Source: Chromobotia macracanthus (Eukaryota; Chordata; Actinopteri; Cypriniformes; Botiidae). Taken from it: DNA of 64,000 nucleotides. Below are positions 14,027 through 25,080 of this stretch, in pieces. How positions within the stretch are numbered: position 1 is the first letter of the stretch; every line of letters starts with the position of its first letter. The stretch is taken from positions 1,784,501 through 1,848,500 of the forward strand of contig JAZGTH010000063.1 of the NCBI GenBank assembly GCA_036877525.1, written 5' to 3'. The position numbers were made by a program, and so were the translations under genes. The notes beneath the pieces were generated by a model. It made no database searches. It was not told the origin of the DNA and saw nothing but the letters and a program-made list of their open reading frames with translations.

Positions 14027-14085
14027 AGAGAAAGGGAGAGAGAGAGAGAGAAAGAGACAGAAAGAGAGAGAGAAAGAGAGAGAGA
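14027..14085. repeat. (GA)n-rich purine tract
   Basis: GAGA runs broken by AAAG and ACAG, all purine except one C on the + strand. It gives artificial Arg/Glu or Ser/Leu frames that are not genes. Confidence 0.9.
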
Positions 14086-16204
14086 ATCACTGGGCACAGT
14101 TTCATTTTTGGTCCACACAGGGCCTGGCAGGGGTCTAAGTTTGTGAAGTTTAACTTTACCATCTGCTTTTGTTGTCTTCTTTATATCTTGCTGCTTAAGC
14201 AGTGGAAAAAAACAAACGTATGTCTTTGTCTGAAACAGAATTAGATAATTTGATTTTAAAGTACTCAGAACCTTGTAAAGCAGTGCAATAGTCCTTAGCA
14301 AAGTTTTAAATCATTTATTTTATTTCCAAGCAGGTGTATTTACACAGTTTTTGTGTCTTAATTACCCATGGCAACAGATCACCCAGAAATGCTGTTCCTT
14401 TTTTTTTCAAAATGATTTTCCCTGCAGTGAAATATTTGACATTCACATATTCACTGAAGTGCACTTAAGGAAAAACCTGATTATTTTTAAATCAATTCCC
14501 GGACGTGAATCACTCTACACCCACGTGTAGTGTAATCTCTCCAAATGATTCAATTCTGTTTGCCACCCCCCACTGGTATTAATAAAAACACTCCTGGAGG
14601 GATGTGACCTTATCCTAAAGGTTGAATATAATCAAAATACATTCATAAACACATTCATTTAAAAAAATCTGCTAAAAAACATCCCAATACCTATTAAACA
14701 TGTATCATCATATACTGGAATACCCTAAAAGCATTTATTTAACTCTAATGTGCTCTCAGTGCCACCCCCACAGTGTAAATCTGTACAGCGTTATGAACGG
14801 ACCAACCCGCTCTGCATCGATCACGCAGGCCTGAATCTTTCTCCCACACGCTGCTGAGAGAGAAATGAAGATGGACTGACTGATAAGACTCATGGACATT
14901 TGTCTTCCAGAAAGTGGAGATGATGTTGAGTGGAGACCTGGAGAGAAGGTCAAACACTTCATTTCTCTTCTCAACCGTAGCCATCGATTTTTTTTCTTCA
15001 CTTCAGGGACTGAAATCTCTAGTTTAAATCAAACTTACATTATCTTATACATTTATTACATTCGGCTGTTTTTTAAAATTACATTTATTAATTTCGATTC
15101 TGCTGTGTGACATGAACTTTTCAGAGTAGAAATCTTTCATGTACTTAATTGATATGAGGTCATACAAGCTATCTGCATAATAATAATAAAAGAATGAACA
15201 AAATGATGTTTGAAGACCCAAAGAAAAGCTCTGATGAGGGCAGTTTTCTTCTCTGCGATGACGTGTTGAAACAGGAAGTTGAGTCTGCCAGTAACATTCA
15301 GTGTCACAGCTGTCAGCCATGTTTGTATTCCTAAACATTCTTGATTTTTCATTGTTTGTGGGTATCCTAAAAAAGGCCAGTGGTTTCCACCGTATTGCCC
15401 TATAAATACACATAGTCATAATTCTGAAGCACAGTGGTGCATCTATAAGAGGGAAAACTGTGTCATAATTAGGCCTATTAAATTCCTCACAGAAATCTTA
15501 AGCAGTCTGTTGGGGCATTGCTGTCTTTTTCCTCTCTATAGCTGCACAGTTTTCATTTTCCTCTGGCATTCGTCATGTTTCTGGCCTCTCTGCTGCTACC
15601 TTTGTATGGGGGTTATGATGAAGAAGAGCTCTCTGAACCTCCCAGTGTCTCTCAAATGAGATTAGAACGGCTGGCTCATAGGGGAAGCCCTGTGCTGGGC
15701 TCCAGACACTTTCTGCTCCACTGCTCGTGTGGCTGCTCTCTGAACACACATATTGTAGTCAGTTAACATAAAGAAACACAGCAGATAAATGGAGTGATGT
15801 GATTCTGTGCATAATCAAACGTTTATTAAGGTTGTGATGTAACATAAACAGAACGCTTATGTTTCAAGTGATTAGAAATACAGAATGACCAATAACAAGC
15901 ATTTGGAATAGTTATCTTAACTATAGTTACCTTAAATCAACCTGCTGTTGGGCCCCAAAACTAATAAACATTATGAGTTCATGTGATTTGTATCTGTTTT
16001 TGTCAGGGCTAGACAGAAATTTAAGTCATTGGTTTGTTGTTGAGTAGTTGTTGATTAATTTTATTAGTTTAACCTCTTTAAATGTTGCCTAATTTAAAAG
16101 CTGTTCCTAAACATGGCCGAACAAATCTACTGCTGTTCCATTTCCACGCTTGAACTTCTCCTGATGAAAACAGCACAGAACTGACATGTTGCTTTCCCGA
16201 GCAT

Positions 16205-16360
16205 GTAAGTGGAGGCAGAGCTAAAGATTATAAATGGTGAAGCGCCTTTGAGTCTCCAAACCCCTTCAGGGTTTTATTATATTAGTGCTTATATTTCAGC
16301 AGAATTCTCCAGCTCACAGCACATTCACTGCCATTAATCTTTAGCTCCACCCACATCATG
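16205..16360. repeat. possible inverted-repeat element
   Basis: GCAGAGCTAAAGATTATAAA near 16215 is the approximate reverse complement of CCATTAATCTTTAGCTCCAC near 16333, about 100 bp apart. This would fit a small decayed non-autonomous DNA element. No other support is visible. Confidence 0.3.
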
Positions 16361-17084
16361 TCTATAGACAAACTCTGCTGCTTTTCCCCTGTGGTGGGGG
16401 GACGCCAACACACGTGTATGTTGCTTCAGAACGTCACATATCAGCTCCAATACATACAACAGAGATCAGTGTCAACCTGAATCAGTCTCCACACATTTCC
16501 CTAAAACATTCTTCTCCTCTTCTAGCTTCAGTTTGTATAGCAAAAGCTTCTGGATAAATGTTTTTTGCCTATAAAGCTGTCTTGCACATTTGTTGTCTTG
16601 AACATTTTACAGTGTTGTAAAAATGAAAATGAATTGTATTTTTGCTTTAACATTGACGTTTTTTGCCTCTGTAGTTTTCAGTATCATTAGTGGTGCATGA
16701 AAAGCTATAATGACTGTTACTGCTGTTCTTTCTCTGTTTTTCTGCTCTTAACTTCTGCTGTAGCTTCTTTAACTTGCTGTTGAATCGTGGCATTGTGGTC
16801 TATGAGTGTTATTGCCTCTTGTATGATTAATTACTTGTGATGTTCCTCATTTGTCAATTGTTTTGGATTAAATGTAAATGTGAGAAGTAAACGTGTGCTG
16901 CATCATTTGTGAGACATGAATGATCCCTCCAATCAAGGCCCAGTTGAGAAGAGCTCTGCTATTACTTCTCAAACTGATGAAGTGATTTTTTCCTGGTGGA
17001 TGATAAATCCCATAGACTTTTAAGGAGGGGCTGCAGTCATATTTGGGGACTAGGACATTACAGAAACTAGGAAGTGGGTTCTAT

Positions 17085-17170
17085 TGACTTGGGCCAGTAA
17101 CTAGCAAGCAACTAACCTGAACACCCTAGCAACTACATAGCAACATATTGGTAACTAGCCACAACACCCT
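17085..17170. repeat. degenerate 'CCTAGCAACTACATAGCAAC' repeat
   Basis: Imperfect repeats of AGCAAC/AGTAAC words at about 10-20 bp spacing (CTAGCAAGCAACTAACC, CCTAGCAACTACATAGCAAC, TAACTAGCCACAACACCCT). This resembles a dispersed tandem motif common in cyprinid DNA. Confidence 0.5.
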
Positions 17171-17354
17171 CTCGTCATGAGGGTCTGCATATGCAAATAT
17201 CACTCATGTTTCAGCAGGAAATGAAGTTCCTCTGTCACTGTCTTGTGGTTTAAAGAAGGATTACATGAGCGGAGCCGTGGCATAACAATCCTGGTGCAGC
17301 ACATCTGCCTGACCCAGTCATACAGTATACAGGGTCTTTTATTAATACTTTAGC

Positions 17355-17550
17355 CAAAATCGAAAATTAGCCCATACATTACTCACCCTTATGTCATTCT
17401 AGCTGTATATGATTTTCTTATTTCATTCAAACAGAATCAGAGTTATATTAAATAATATCCTGGCTCTTCCCAGCTTTATAATGGCAGTGAATGGTGCCAT
17501 CAAAAAAAAAGCATGTTCATCCATGATAAAGTAATCCAGACTCAAATTTT
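17355..17550 (+). repeat. dispersed repeat copy with ACTCACCC core
   Basis: ACTCACCCTTATGTCATTCT at 17381 followed by TATGATTTTCTTATTTCATT, then ATATCCTGGCTCTTCCCAGC and TTTATAATGGCAGTGAATGG. The order matches an abundant cyprinid interspersed repeat I know. It is the best-preserved copy in this window. Confidence 0.65.
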
Positions 17551-18689
17551 GGCTTATGCAAGTTAAATCTGTGCTCTGAACATTTCATATCCATGAAAAA
17601 TATGAACATTTTGATAAAAACTGATATGGTCTTGTAATAAGTATTAAATGGTGTGTAAATTGTACTGCAGGATGAGCATATTTATAAAGAGAACATCATT
17701 TTTCACTTCAGTCACGGTTTACAAGGCCATTTGGATACTCTTTGTAAAAGCTTGTTAAACAATCCATTTTGTGTAAAAGTCAAGTGCAGCCATCTTAATC
17801 TAATGTTGATTTAATAAATGATTCAGTCTGACTCATGAAATGGCAGACAGACGCTCTTTTTGACTGATTTGGTGTCAGAATAACTAATAGCTATTTTTCA
17901 TAATTGTTCCTCTTCGAAGGTTAAAATCAAAAGCAATTATGTTGTTTTGATGAGTACTAGTAACAGTACTAGCAGTAGTACAACTGCAATACTAGTACTG
18001 GTATAGTTTTGCTACAGTTGAGTTTTATGCAGTTTGCTGGCATTTCATTTATTTGAAGCCGTTTTAGCCAACATCACTGAAGAGAAAATTACTTTTACTA
18101 GTAAAAGTCAATCAGTTATTACTGAAGGCTAACTTACACTAAACCTCCCAAAATACTCCATTCACTCTGAATTCACCTAAATAAGACATGAAATGCATGT
18201 CTGGGCTTTTTTAAGGGTCAGAAGATCGAGATGATCCTCACTCCTTCCATTTTTTGGGGGTATTTTGGCTGATAGCAGCAGCAGCGTGAAAAAAAGAGCA
18301 CAGTGAGAGACTGAATAGAGAACAATTTCTGGAAACCTGTTTAATGATTTACAAGAAGTACATTTTCTTTCTGTATTCATTCAGTATTGTTTTTGATTTA
18401 GTAAATTTGATTAGTTTATGTTTCACAGTGGATTTAGTGCAGCACTTCTGTGTTGATGCTTTTCCTCTTGAACATTGTGAGAGTCAGATCCTGTGTGTTA
18501 TGTGCTGCATGTTCCTCTGTTGCTTTCACTTATTTTGCCTTTGTTTTATTTACATCTTGGTTTATTTGCTCATTCTCCTGCACTCATGTTTGCTTTTAGG
18601 AAACGGCACTTTGTTAGTTATGAAACCAGTAGTGGGGTCTAACAGAGCACACCTCCCTGTGTAACTGATCACAGTGCAGTGGGTGCTGT

Positions 18690-19027
18690 AGATTACCGCT
18701 CTGTCGCATCTCATTGGTCAACAGACTGAGGCTCAAACCGCACACGCTCGCACACGCACCGCCGCACCGCTTCCTATACCGCTGCGCACCGCTGCCGATG
18801 GAGAGCGCGGCGCATCGTGCCGGAACAAGAGGCGTTTCACCGGCTGTAACGCGTTAATGTGAGCAGTCCGGGGGCAGAATGAGAAAGCCGGGGCAGTACT
18901 GACCCACAACAGTCCGTGCGTAAGCGCTGTCACACGGGCGCGGGGACTGAAGTAACGCGCGATCCTCCGGGCAGGGACAGGCGCACTGGTCCGCTGCGTC
19001 TCCGGCTCTATATGGAGGGCTGTCGGA
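18690..19027 (+). promoter_or_regulatory. galnt18: CpG-rich promoter and 5' leader of galnt18
   Basis: The base composition changes sharply here. CpG dinucleotides are dense from about 18738 into exon 1, while flanking DNA is AT-rich and CpG-poor. An inverted CCAAT box (ATTGG, 18713-18717) lies at the upstream edge. No convincing TATA box is seen, which fits a TATA-less CpG-island promoter. The transcription start cannot be fixed from sequence. Four ATGs precede the main start (18798, 18857, 18879, 19012), so much of this stretch would be an ATG-containing leader if transcription starts upstream of them. Confidence 0.7.
18798..18902 (+). other. cluster of three short upstream ORFs
   Basis: Three small ATG-initiated frames follow each other: 18798-18857 (19 codons plus TAA), an ATG-TGA start-stop at 18857-18862 that shares one base with the preceding stop codon, and 18879-18902 (7 codons plus TGA) with A at -3. 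They matter only if transcription starts upstream of 18798, which I cannot determine. Confidence 0.35.
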
Positions 19028-19128
19028 ATGGCTTGCACCAGGAGAACCAAAACTTTGGTGTCTACGTGCGTGATTCTGAGCGGCATGACCAACATTGTGT
19101 GTCTGTTGTATGTCGGATGGGTCACTAA
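19012..19128 (+). other. overlapping upstream ORF in the galnt18 leader
   Basis: An ATG at 19012, 16 bases before the galnt18 start, opens a 39-codon frame ending at TAA 19126-19128. It overlaps the first 101 bases of the coding sequence out of frame. Its context is weak (T at -3, G at +4), while the main ATG at 19028 has G at -3 and G at +4, so leaky scanning would still reach the main start. The peptide is not recognised. Any effect on translation is inference. Confidence 0.4.
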
Positions 19129-19265
19129 TTACATCGCTAATGTGTACATCAATGTGCCGACGCCGGTCCCGGCCAAAAAGTTGGAGGGCGACCGGAAAGG
19201 AGAAACTCTGCGGATCATCGAGAGACTGAACCGGCTGGAGACTGTTGTTAACCAGCATATTCAAG
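19028..19265 (+). CDS. galnt18: galnt18 exon 1: start codon, cytosolic tail, membrane anchor, stem
   Basis: Encodes residues 1-79 plus the first base of codon 80. The start ATG has purine at -3 and G at +4, and the N-terminus MACTRRTKTLVST is almost identical to known GALNT18 proteins. Residues 2-8 are basic and cytosolic; residues about 9-32 form one hydrophobic segment (Val/Ile/Leu/Cys-rich), giving a type II signal anchor for Golgi placement. Residues 49-59 are charged, and 60-79 have spaced Leu/Ile/Val suggesting a short helical or coiled stem. The donor is AAG|GTAAAA at 19266, phase 1. Reading past it stays open to 19442, where a stop falls inside the minisatellite. Confidence 0.96.
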
Positions 19266-19271
19266 GTAAAA

Positions 19272-19970
19272 CGTCTGTGACTTTATTCCCGCTTTATTCC
19301 CGCGTCTGTGACATTATTCCCACGTCTGTGACATTATTCCCGTTTTATTCCCGCGTCTGTGACATTATTCCCACGTCTGTGACATTATTCCTGTTTTATT
19401 CCCACGTCTGTGACATTATTCCCGCTTTATTCCCACGTCTGTGACTTTATTCCCAAGTCTGTGACATTATTCCCGTTTTATTCCCGCGTCTGTGACATTA
19501 TTCCCGCTTTATTCCCACGTCTGTGACTTTATTCCCACGTCTGTGACATTATTCCTGCTTTATTCCCACGTCTGTGACTTTATTCCCACGTCTGTGACAT
19601 TATTCCCGCTTTATTCCCACGTCTGTGACATTATTCCCGCTTTATTCCCACGTCTGTGACTTTATTCCCACGTCTGTGACATTATTCCCGCTTTATTCCC
19701 ACGTCAGTGACTTTATTCCCACGTCTGACATTATTCCCGCTTTATTCCCACGTCTGTGACTTTATTCCCACGTCTGTGACATTATTCCTGCTTTATTCCC
19801 ACGTCTGTGACTTTATTCCCATGTCTGTGACATTATTCCCGCTTTATTCCCATGTCTGTGACTTTATTCCCACGTCTGTGACATTATTCCCGCTTTATTC
19901 CCACGTCTGACATTATTCCCGCTTTATTCCCACGTCTGTGACTTTATTCCCACGTCTGACATTATTCCCG
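19272..19970. repeat. minisatellite at the start of galnt18 intron 1
   Basis: About 700 bp built from two modules, a 31-bp CGTCTGTGACATTATTCCCG + CTTTATTCCCA and a 20-bp CGTCTGTGACTTTATTCCCA. They often alternate as a 51-bp composite. It begins six bases after the exon 1 donor G (GT at 19266-19267). Because 51 is a multiple of three, parts of the array stay open in frame, but the translation is pure repeat. The right end is TTATTCCCG followed by unique DNA. Confidence 0.95.
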
Positions 19971-20422
19971 CAGTAACAGCTTCACTGCCACTCTTCACGG
20001 TGCTGGTTTTTGTGTGTGCTGGTGAAACTTGTTTTAAACGGGCTTTAAAAACTCATGATAGATGCAGAGAGAAGAAAACTGTCTGGAGGATGTAATGCAA
20101 CTGCAGCAAGAGAACAAGACGTTCACAAACAGTCTTACATCAACAATATCTTCCCGTGTGATGCAGAAGCAGATTGTTGCATGTTTGCAGAAGGAAACAG
20201 TTTTTAATGAGAATTGTGCCCTGTTAGCAGCATTCATCTCTCTCTATATATATACACACATCTCCTTCAAACAGTGTAAAAACGCTGTAAAAAAACACGT
20301 TGTCTTTTTTACCACAGTACTGTTGCTGCATTATTTATACCAGAGGTTGAACTTTACTTGCCAGTGTCATATGATTATCAGTCTAACTTTCTGTAAAGTT
20401 TTATTGTTGTAACCATAACAAC

Positions 20423-20457
20423 AGTATTTTGGCAGACACAGTGGTTACCATGGCAAA
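20423..20457 (+). repeat. 35-bp dispersed motif, copy 1
   Basis: AGTATTTTGGCAGACACAGT and then GGTTACCATGGCAAA, matching 34842-34876 at 32 of 35 positions by eye. Probably a remnant of an interspersed element. Confidence 0.5.
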
Positions 20458-21924
20458 GTTTTCCTGCAGTGTTGTAGCTAAGGACAGCCCTGACCGGGGG
20501 TGAGGCTGCGGTGAAACAGCAGACCCCTGTTAGGAGTGTCTGCTTCTCAGGTGAGAAACACTGAACTAAGGTGCGGGTGTTTCTTCAGAATGGTCTGAAT
20601 ACCAGCTGAGCATTGCTCATGTTCTGCTGAACTTCTGATGATGATGGTGCTCTTCATCTCATCAGCACTGGGGCTGTTATACAGGTGTGACCTTCACTTT
20701 GAACACTGGCAGCTTCATAAAGATCACTGATGATGGAAAGCTGCTCTTCTTCTCTCCTCAGGGTCTCTGGTTTAATGAACTTAACACTGTCTGAACATTA
20801 ATTATGAAAAATGACTGATTGCTCCTGTCTGTAGTTTTAGATCTTTCTTCAGCCCATTTTTAGTTTTTGTCATGTATTTTGTGGCATGTTGCTTCATTTG
20901 GGAGATTTAATGCGTTTTATTTACATGTTCATGGCCAAAATGAGTAATTCTTAAATATATCCATTGATCCACAGATGGGTGGTGGCTTCATCCGTCCACT
21001 TTTTCAAATCTAACACGCTTTGAAACACTAAAATGTCTGCCAAATGGCATGCAACAAAAAGCATCAGTATTTTCTGACTGTTGCACAAGCTTTATTGTTT
21101 GTTTCATTTGCAGATTATTCAGAAAATACAATATACTTATTTGTATCAGACCTGAGAGAAACATATACTAACAATTTACAGTTTTGTTCTCGGCTTATTA
21201 TCCCACAAGAACATGATCAGAATGATTTATTTGCCTCCCTGAATATCTTGCAGGAATACATATTTCATGTAGTTCAAAGAAGTCTGCTAGAATTAGTGTG
21301 GTATAGCTGTGTTCATTCTCCTTCTGCATTTTTTATGCAAGCCACTTTTCTTTGTAACAGTGTTGATTCCATCATAATTACTGACTGGATATGCTGATGT
21401 GGGTTGCAGACAGTGTAGCACTCAAAACTCAAGGGCACAAACAAACCTCACAGAGCTGAGAGACAGCTAGAGGTGATTACCTGAGCAAACATTCCTAGCT
21501 GCAGCCACAAACATGTGAATGTGGGCTTCAGGAATGGACCGGGAAAGCAGAGCGCATTAGAGAGCATTCCCTTACTTTCACTAGTAACTTTCTGATTGCA
21601 TGCTGTGGGGGTTTATCTGTGGTTGCTGATCTGTAGCAGTTCTACAACTGGCGCCCTTCTTTGGAATATATACTGATATAATATAGTAACATCAGGAAAA
21701 AAGCTTTAGCTAAATATATTATGGAGAGTCTTGGGTCATTTTTCATGGATTTTCTTTTTGCTGCTGTTTGATTTAGGCTTTCTATCCAATTTCTGGAGCT
21801 TGTGCCCTCATACTGAAAAACAGGCAAGTCCCACCACTGGTGCGGATAGTGTGATCTTTGTAATCTGGTGAGGGTTTACAAGGAAGCATACTTTCAAAAG
21901 GGCACGACAACATTAGCACGCTGA

Positions 21925-22560
21925 TAAGTGGGAAAACTTCTCAAGGGCTTTTAATACTAAATTTAACCTTGGGTTAGCATCTTTTTAAACTGGGTAAAAG
22001 CCAGTTTTAACCCTGGGTTAATCAGTGTTTAACACTTAATTATGAAATTATGTAATTATGAAAGGGGCTAAAATGCTGTTTTACCCCTGGATTATTAAAC
22101 ACTCTTTCTAAGCAGGGTTAGTAGCACTTTTGCATTGCCATATTGTGTATGCTGTGAAATGATGCTTTGTTAGAATGTCACAGCATGAAGTTTAACAACA
22201 GACAACCAATTGTAAATGTCCTCAGTGCGTACATCATTGCATTTCTTTTTTTGCTGTGTGTTTCTGTAAGACTGTAATACAACCAGAGCAACACTACAGT
22301 ATGAAACCACAGATGGACATTAAAACAGGCTGTGTGCTTGTTGCATGCTGTGTGTCCAATCAATGTTTTCCACCTTCTAAATATGCAAATAAGAACATTA
22401 ACCAATATTAACAAATGTATAGTGTGAAACCCTAAATTAACCAAGATTAATTACCAACCCAGAAATAAATATAAACAGTGTGAACGGTCGAACAAGATAA
22501 CCCAAGATTATATTAAGAATGATCCTGGGTTACCAAGTTCAAGTGTAAACAGTCTATCTG
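21925..22560. mobile_element. possible MITE-like element with 'GGGTTA' ends
   Basis: Both ends are dense in CCTTGGGTTA/CCCTGGGTTA words on one strand (21965-22020) and TAACCCAAGA / CCTGGGTTACC at the other (22497-22540), with AACAGTGTGAA-type words inside. The style resembles non-autonomous cyprinid elements. The boundaries are not clear. Confidence 0.4.
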
Positions 22561-24356
22561 TATGTAACAATGCAGTGAGAAGTGAGAAGCATGACTGACA
22601 CACACATTCTGCACAGGTTCTCTCTCCGTTACCTATAAGTCTTTTCCAGAATGACTGATTTCTGTGGGAGAGGGACAAACCAGATGTGACTCCAAACAGC
22701 CTGGAGGAGGATCAGCTTGATCTCCGCAATCCTCATGTAGATGAAAATGCAGCAGGGCTTCAGCACAGCAGCTCTTTAGCACTGCTGTGGACTTTCTGTC
22801 CACAGAAACAACAGAATCATTTTGGACACTCAATCCCTCATTCTGTTGTTTAGTAACAGTGGGGAGGATGAATCTGTTTATATCTGTGTTTAGATGTATC
22901 TTTTTGTATTTGGCCTTCATGCACAACCCTGCAGCAGAGAGGGTGCTCCAATCCACTAACACTGATTATGACAAACACAGGTTTCTGTTTTCACTGTTAC
23001 AAAGTTCAGTATGAACTTCAAATTAAAATGTAAAAGTAAACATGAAACTGATCAGTTTGGATTTTAACTGTTGGATTAATTGAGAAATTACCATTCAGAG
23101 CAGTACACTTTGTAAAATTAGACTATTCTGCCCTTTGTTCCTTTCATTAAAGGAATAATGTAGTTAATTAGTTTATGTCAACACGTTTTATTAGTATTCA
23201 TATCAGCACTTACACCAAGAGAAATTCCTGCCATACTTTGTACTTGGAGATTACAGCTCAGTTCATTTGTCAGAGAGTTTGTAGGTCAGCTAGATGAATT
23301 CTCCCCATTGTTTATTCTTTCCCTTCCATCTCCACTGAACTCAATATGAAAACAATGGAGAGAATTTATCAAGCCCACAGATTTCCTATGATATGTATAT
23401 AACTTACCTGACTCTTATTGGCTATGATATGACTACCTGACTCTCATTTTAGAAATATTAGACACATGAACTGAGGAAGTTTGAGAAACAGGTTATTTAA
23501 AAACACAATCTTAGTTATAATATGGCACTTTCTTGTTTCCGTTCATGCCAATGAGTTCTCTGGGAACTAGAGAAAACTGTATTCAATGCAGCAGTTTTCT
23601 ATGAGCATGGGAATTAGAAAAATTATAAATATAAAATATAATATAAAATTCCTCAGATGTCTGTCTGACAGGTTGGGGCAACACCTGGACAAGTTGTGGA
23701 CAAACACTCCTGAGTGTCTAAGGTCAGCAGAGCCTTTGTCAGCAACATGTCAAGATCTTGTTTCATTTACACAAAATAATAAATGAGTTCTTCCTTCCAA
23801 AAACAAACAAACAAATAAATAAATCTTTGTTCAAGCATTTATATATTTGGTAAACATTTTGCAAGTTGGAGATAAACAGTATATAGTATTTTACACTTTT
23901 CATTATTGAATTTGAATAGAATTGGAAACGCAGACATTGTTACAGCAGCATCATGTCAGACTCTTCGTGTTTATTTTATTTCAGGGGTGTGAATTGTAAC
24001 AATGTGACACAGAAATTCTGAGAGAAATTCTGACCTACTTCTAAATGTTACCTAACTGCTGATATCCAGCGTGTAGAGTCAAAGAGAATATTTATTGTGG
24101 AATATATGCTTTGATGGCAGATCATGTTATCTGTGAAGAACTGAGCAAATGTCACTGTCTCCACGGAGTGAGTGTGTTTCTGAGAGAAACTGTGATTTCT
24201 CATTTCCTCTCATCTTATGAGTCTCCTCTAATAAACAGCAGGTCGGGGTTAATTAACTCAACAGAATGACATGATAATACAGCAGGGATGTTGTACTTCA
24301 CACTTCCAGGAAGAGAGTTTTTAAGGTGACCTAAACTGCCCTTTTGACTGATAGAT

Positions 24357-24436
24357 GAGTGAGTGAGGTGTGAGTGAGTGAGTGAGGGAGGGAGGGAGGG
24401 AGGGAGAGAGATGTGGGTGGGTGAGTGAGTGAGCAA
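24357..24436. repeat. (GTGA)n/(GGGA)n tract
   Basis: GTGAGTGAGTGAGG leads into GGAGGGAGGGAGGGAG and then back to GTGAGTGAGTGAG. The G-rich strand has five or more GGG runs and could form a G-quadruplex. The Ser/Leu/Pro open frames on the other strand are artefacts of it. Confidence 0.9.
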
Positions 24437-24969
24437 GGAGTCTCTCTTAGATCTGATTTATGGTTGTGCTGAAGGTTTATCCTGTGATAATCACTCTGAG
24501 GTCTGTTAAACAGATGCTGCAAAGCCTCTTATCCTGAGAAACAGGCTTTTAATCAGTACAGCTCACACATGACAAGGTGTTGGTATTTATAGTGCTGTAG
24601 AACTAAAGACACCCATGGTAATGTTGGCATGAGCTGGATGTTAAGTTATTAGACAGTATCTCACAAGCTAGAGTGCTGTTATACTGAATATTAGCATGAC
24701 TGTGACGTGCTGATGATTCTGAAACTGATACTTTCAGCTTTAAATTTTGATTGGATAAGACACATGCAGAGATGTTGTGAAATAACCAGTATACCCAGTA
24801 TGTGTCTGGCCTGTATAGGTTTGTGTTGGTGAGGATGGGGTGATAATGGGGTGATTATATTCTCAACTACATCTGTTGCTTGTTGGAAAATGAAATCATG
24901 ACTCATAACAACACTTTGCATAATGAGAACAGACATTTATCAGTGTTAGAGTCTACATTAATCTGTAGC

Positions 24970-25080
24970 ATTCCTGTAGCTCAAACAGCAGAGCATGCCT
25001 ATAGAAACTCTGACATCATGGGTTCATGTGTGTACCCAGAATTCAATGCAGTGCTGTTGGATAAATGTTCCTGATACATA
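24970..25080 (+). repeat. degenerate tRNA-derived SINE, plus strand
   Basis: TAGCTCAAACAGCAGAGC (24977-24994) is a Pol III A-box-like tRNA sequence. GGGTTCATGTG (25020) stands at the B-box position about 30 bp further on. The body after it is diverged. Confidence 0.55.

Larger units (their letters stand above)
11241..18689. other. intergenic DNA upstream of galnt18, repeats but no supportable gene
   Basis: Contains a dispersed-repeat copy (11275-11330), the 12424-12467 tandem duplication, an unidentified minus-strand open stretch (12848-13490), (TA)n at 13579-13600, a (GA)n tract (14027-14085), a possible inverted-repeat element (16205-16360), a CCTAGCAAC-type repeat (17085-17170) and another dispersed-repeat copy (17355-17550). 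17950-18003 has AGTACTAGT facing ACTAGTACT as a small inverted repeat. No exon with splice sites could be supported. Confidence 0.65.

Noticed and set aside
18344..18664. 106-codon hydrophobic plus-strand frame just upstream of the promoter
   Set aside because: A T-rich strand gives Phe/Leu/Cys-rich text by chance. There is no signal peptide logic, domain or splice context.
18733..19264. Two long minus-strand open frames (130 and 136 codons) opposite exon 1
   Set aside because: They lie in the CpG-rich promoter and exon 1, where GC-rich composition lowers stop frequency. They have no family signature, and the plus strand carries the clear galnt18 exon.
19272..19970. Direct-repeat array considered as a CRISPR-like array or repeat protein gene
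   Set aside because: Modules abut each other with no unique spacers, and the setting is a vertebrate intron. The translation is only the repeat itself.
24215..24522. Minus-strand Ser/Leu/Pro/His frames
   Set aside because: Translation of the GTGA/GGGA microsatellite.
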